Origin: Limisphaerales bacterium
GTDB taxonomy: Bacteria; Verrucomicrobiota; Verrucomicrobiia; Limisphaerales; SXTU01
DNA length: 43,002 nucleotides
Direction of reading: 5' to 3'
Assembly (NCBI GenBank): GCA_009773355.1
Contig: WRPG01000046.1
Span: 1-43,002 of the forward strand
Under the pieces are notes generated by a model. The model made no database searches. It saw only the letters and a program-made list of their open reading frames with translations, and was not told where the DNA came from. Below, one piece after another: positions 40,689 to 43,002 of this stretch (its first letter is position 1; each line of letters begins with the position of its first letter). The position numbers and the translations under genes were made by a program.

Positions 40689-42839
40689 ATGAGCACCCCG
40701 ACGCAAACCACCGAGGACGAGGCGACAATCGTCGAATCTTCACAGCCAGCACCCTCGCAACCGCCCCCCAGTCTCACCAAAGAGCAAGTCAGGGCGTATT
40801 TGAAGTCTCTCGGCAGGCCAGCAGCGCCAGCCACCTCAGTTGTGGCAGCACCCCCAAATCCTGAGCCTTCAACCCTCGTTGAACCACCCGTTAACCCGCC
40901 GCCGTCGGAACCTTCATCTAAAGCAGTCCACGCGGTTGACGAAGAAATAGTGGCAACCAAAGAGGCGAAGCCCAAGGAACATTCGCTATCAAATACCGTG
41001 GCTGGTCGGTTGGGCTGTCCGGCTGCGGTATTGCTCAAATACCTCGATTATGTGGTCCGCAAGAAAGGCAAGGAGAAGGACGGTCACAAATGGTATCGGG
41101 TCACCTTGGATCATCTGGCTGTAGTTTACCCCTATCTGGGCCGCACCTGCATCGAGGAGACGCTGCAAAAGCTGACTGACGGCGACCAGTCCCCGCTGCT
41201 CGTCCACCACCGCAACTACCACGGTTACGACCGCACCGGTAATTATGCAATTCGGGACCGGCAGCTTGGCGCTCAGAGTCGCACCAACCTCCGCTACTTC
41301 CGAGCTGATGACGCGCTCAGCCATGGCATTCCTGCCGCCCTCCTGCTCCACAACCTGCGCTATTGGGCCAGCCGTAACGACGCGGCAGATGATGGCTGGC
41401 AGGCGGTAAAGGTCGGTGAGCTTGCCAAAGTGCTGCCGTTGACGACGAAACAGATCCGCGACGCGCTCAAAAGCCTCGTCGCAACGGGGATGCTGGAACG
41501 CACTGCACCCGCTGGCAAGCATCGGTGCTGGCGCTACCGGCTGGCGGAGCCAAAACCGGCCCAAGTGACAATTCCGGATACGACAGTGACAAAAGCGGAT
41601 ATGCAGGTGACAAATCCGGATATGGAGGTGACAAAAGCGGACAACTATAATAGTTATCAGTCTCAGTCAGCAGTCGGGGTTAGTCAGTCAATCAATTACT
41701 CAGTGCGCCCGGCTCCGCCGTCCGCGATGGGTGCTTGTCAAACTCACTCGGCAGAGGTTGAACAAGAGGCAAGCTCTACAACATTCAATGCTGAACAACG
41801 TCAAACCGCTCCAGTGACTCGTTCCGACCGGCAAACGGCATTGGTTGTTCCGGTTGATGATGGCAAACCACAGTTGGCTTGTTCCGATGCCACTGCAATC
41901 AGTCCTGTTGAAGCGACTACATCAACTGAGCTGGCCGTTCCGAAACCCTCAACTCTTTGGCCGCCGACAATCAAGGAGTTGCAAACACTGGCGTGGATTA
42001 AGTTCAGCAAGGTCGAGAAAGAGGCCAAAGCCAACCTTGAACTCCTTGTCGAACAGGAGTTGGATTTGCTGGTAAAATCGGAATCCATCGAAGCCCTCGA
42101 CCGCTATAGTCAAATGCTTAAGCTGGAAATCCTCTACACGGCATTGCAGCCGTTGGTCTCAACGCTTCAGTTCGATGCGGTTATGGATCGCGATGCATCA
42201 GTCCTCAACGCACTCAAACAACTGGCCATGATGTTCTTGGTGGATGCCTTCCGTTACTTTGACTCCCAACATCGGCATGGTGCCGGCCAACAGTATTCAT
42301 ATCGCATTCACCTCGATATGCTGCGCAAGCTACAACCGCTCCGCAAGGCCCGTATCGAGAAGCATAGGCAGCAGTTTGCTGCGGCGAAGCGGGCGGAGTG
42401 GGAGGCGAGGCGTCAACAACATCGCAGCCCGGATGAATCCTTGGAGGGTGACGCAGCACTGTCAGCAGCGAAGAAGGTAAAAGTGTTGGAGAACGCCATC
42501 AACGCACGGAATCTGACCGGTGTGCTGGACGATAAGTATCAACTCCACGCCAATCTGCTCAACTTCAACGCCAACTCATTGTTCAACGCCAAGGAGTTCT
42601 TCAACACCAACGCTGATGTTACGCCTGCACATTTACTCGAAGTGATGGATGTCTGTGCCGCCTACGTTGCCAACAACCCGCTGGAGGATGGCGAATACGA
42701 CGAGAACTACGAGCTTAGAAAGGGAACTCACCTGACCTCGCTGTTAAATTCGCTGCCGACCATCGTTGCTGCTTCCGGGCTGGGACAATCGATACGGGCT
42801 CTCATCGGTGTCAATACTGCCATTGAGGAAGAAGAATAG
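40689..42839 (+). CDS. Replication initiator with internal iterons
   Basis: A 716-residue protein. A Pro/Ser-rich N-terminus (1-95) leads into two winged-helix units, about 95-190 (RLGCPAAVLLKYLDYVV...LDHLAVVYPYLGRTCIEETLQKL) and 195-290 (IPAALLLHNLRYWAS...VKVGELAKVLPLTTKQIRDALKSLVATGMLER), typical of phage/plasmid Rep proteins. Residues 293-320 are a repeated VTxxD stretch encoded by four 21-nt iterons, followed by a low-complexity polar linker. The C-terminal half (about 430-716) is helical, with coiled-coil character around ARIEKHRQQFAAAKRAEWEARRQQ, and shows no family that I recognise. Gene order after the SF3 helicase and the embedded iterons point to origin binding in the manner of phage lambda O. 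The C-terminus probably recruits the helicase; this is inference. Confidence 0.8.
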   Translation: MSTPTQTTEDEATIVESSQPAPSQPPPSLTKEQVRAYLKSLGRPAAPATSVVAAPPNPEPSTLVEPPVNPPPSEPSSKAVHAVDEEIVATKEAKPKEHSLSNTVAGRLGCPAAVLLKYLDYVVRKKGKEKDGHKWYRVTLDHLAVVYPYLGRTCIEETLQKLTDGDQSPLLVHHRNYHGYDRTGNYAIRDRQLGAQSRTNLRYFRADDALSHGIPAALLLHNLRYWASRNDAADDGWQAVKVGELAKVLPLTTKQIRDALKSLVATGMLERTAPAGKHRCWRYRLAEPKPAQVTIPDTTVTKADMQVTNPDMEVTKADNYNSYQSQSAVGVSQSINYSVRPAPPSAMGACQTHSAEVEQEASSTTFNAEQRQTAPVTRSDRQTALVVPVDDGKPQLACSDATAISPVEATTSTELAVPKPSTLWPPTIKELQTLAWIKFSKVEKEAKANLELLVEQELDLLVKSESIEALDRYSQMLKLEILYTALQPLVSTLQFDAVMDRDASVLNALKQLAMMFLVDAFRYFDSQHRHGAGQQYSYRIHLDMLRKLQPLRKARIEKHRQQFAAAKRAEWEARRQQHRSPDESLEGDAALSAAKKVKVLENAINARNLTGVLDDKYQLHANLLNFNANSLFNAKEFFNTNADVTPAHLLEVMDVCAAYVANNPLEDGEYDENYELRKGTHLTSLLNSLPTIVAASGLGQSIRALIGVNTAIEEEE
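41565..41648 (+). other. Four 21-nt iterons, candidate replication origin
   Basis: Four direct repeats begin at 41565, 41586, 41607 and 41628. Consensus start is GTGACAAAnnCGGATATG; copies 1 and 4 are the most divergent. The fourth repeat runs into an AT-richer stretch (AACTATAATAGTTATCAG), then repeated CAGTC/GTCAGT words to about 41705. Iterons inside the initiator gene followed by an AT-rich region is the organisation of the lambda origin. The repeats are in frame and encode VTIPDTT, VTKADMQ, VTNPDME and VTKADNY. Confidence 0.7.
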
Positions 42840-43002
42840 GCTCTCCTTTCTTGCCTTTGACCGACAACTCTGAAATAATCGCTATAAGTGTTGGTAACAA
42901 GTGACTAGAAGCTATCTCACAAACGTGGGTGGGACGGTAAATGTCCCATTGGGTGAGCGAGCATGGGCGGATGAATGCACTGGCCCTTGGTCGGGAACTG
43001 AC

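Larger units (their letters stand above)
33618..43002 (+). mobile_element. Integrated replicative element (left end at a tRNA-Ser 3' end)
   Basis: From the displaced tRNA 3' end onward the content changes to mobile-element genes: tyrosine recombinase, excisionase-like DNA-binding protein, antitoxin-like protein, an ECF sigma/PadR operon, SF3 helicase, and a replication initiator with iterons. By eye the base composition is lower in GC than the flanking chromosome, and there are many short intergenic gaps. Helicase plus initiator indicates a plasmid-like or satellite-phage replicon. No capsid, terminase or conjugation genes occur before the window ends, so its class is open. The right end lies outside the window. 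Confidence 0.8.

Noticed and set aside
41565-41648. 21-nt repeats considered as a purely protein-level linker repeat
   Set aside because: It is kept as an origin candidate because nucleotide identity is high in the two central units, an AT-richer stretch follows, and the gene is a replication initiator. The alternative cannot be excluded from one sequence.
42840-43002. Hairpin GGGAC/GTCCC near 42931-42947 after the initiator gene as a terminator
   Set aside because: The stem is only 5 bp with no T run. No gene is supported in this 163-nt tail of the window.

Overview
The window is a high-GC bacterial chromosome segment, most likely from the Verrucomicrobiota (a Pedosphaera/Limisphaera-like lineage). 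That placement is an inference. It rests on the gene style (very large DUF11, cadherin-like and RCC1 surface proteins, a C-terminus ending in an FYRL-type motif, secreted FAD oxidoreductases with a golvesin-like tail, Sel1 proteins) and on many dispersed palindromic repeats. No rRNA or complete tRNA is present to confirm it.

Layout. 1-3270: 3' part of a secreted cadherin-like/RCC1 repeat protein, closed by a strong hairpin. 3501-3740: broken 5' copy of a comM-like gene whose intact relative lies at 24890-26413. 3832-5873: receiver-PAS-histidine kinase with its NarL-type response regulator. 5894-6525 (minus): small gene plus MNT-type nucleotidyltransferase. 6663-19553: four co-directional secreted DUF11/SdrD-like proteins, one of about 2080 residues with a C-terminal outer-membrane-barrel-like half. 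19628-24845: GAF-PAS hybrid kinase, a second receiver-kinase-receiver protein and an MscS channel. 24890-33508: comM, a lone Hpt protein, a secreted FAD oxidoreductase, a Sel1 protein and a double alpha/beta hydrolase.

33618 to the window end is an integrated mobile element. It starts at the displaced 3' end of a tRNA-Ser-like gene next to a tyrosine recombinase. It also carries a small DNA-binding (excisionase-like) gene, an antitoxin-like gene, an ECF sigma / PadR / HAAS-type membrane protein operon, a MiaA/isopentenyltransferase-like gene, a small conserved gene, an SF3 helicase, and a replication initiator with four in-frame 21-nt iterons that look like a lambda-O-style origin.

The most notable observation is a promoter-like motif, TGTAAGAA-N15-CGyTrw, found four times with exactly the same spacer. 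All four copies lie in the mobile element. They sit 7-13 nt before the starts of the excisionase-like gene, the PadR-membrane pair and the isopentenyltransferase-like gene (two copies). This looks like the private regulon of the element's own ECF sigma factor, probably with leaderless or nearly leaderless transcripts. A second theme is palindromic repeat elements sitting in frame inside the giant surface-protein genes, comparable in principle to Rickettsia palindromic elements.
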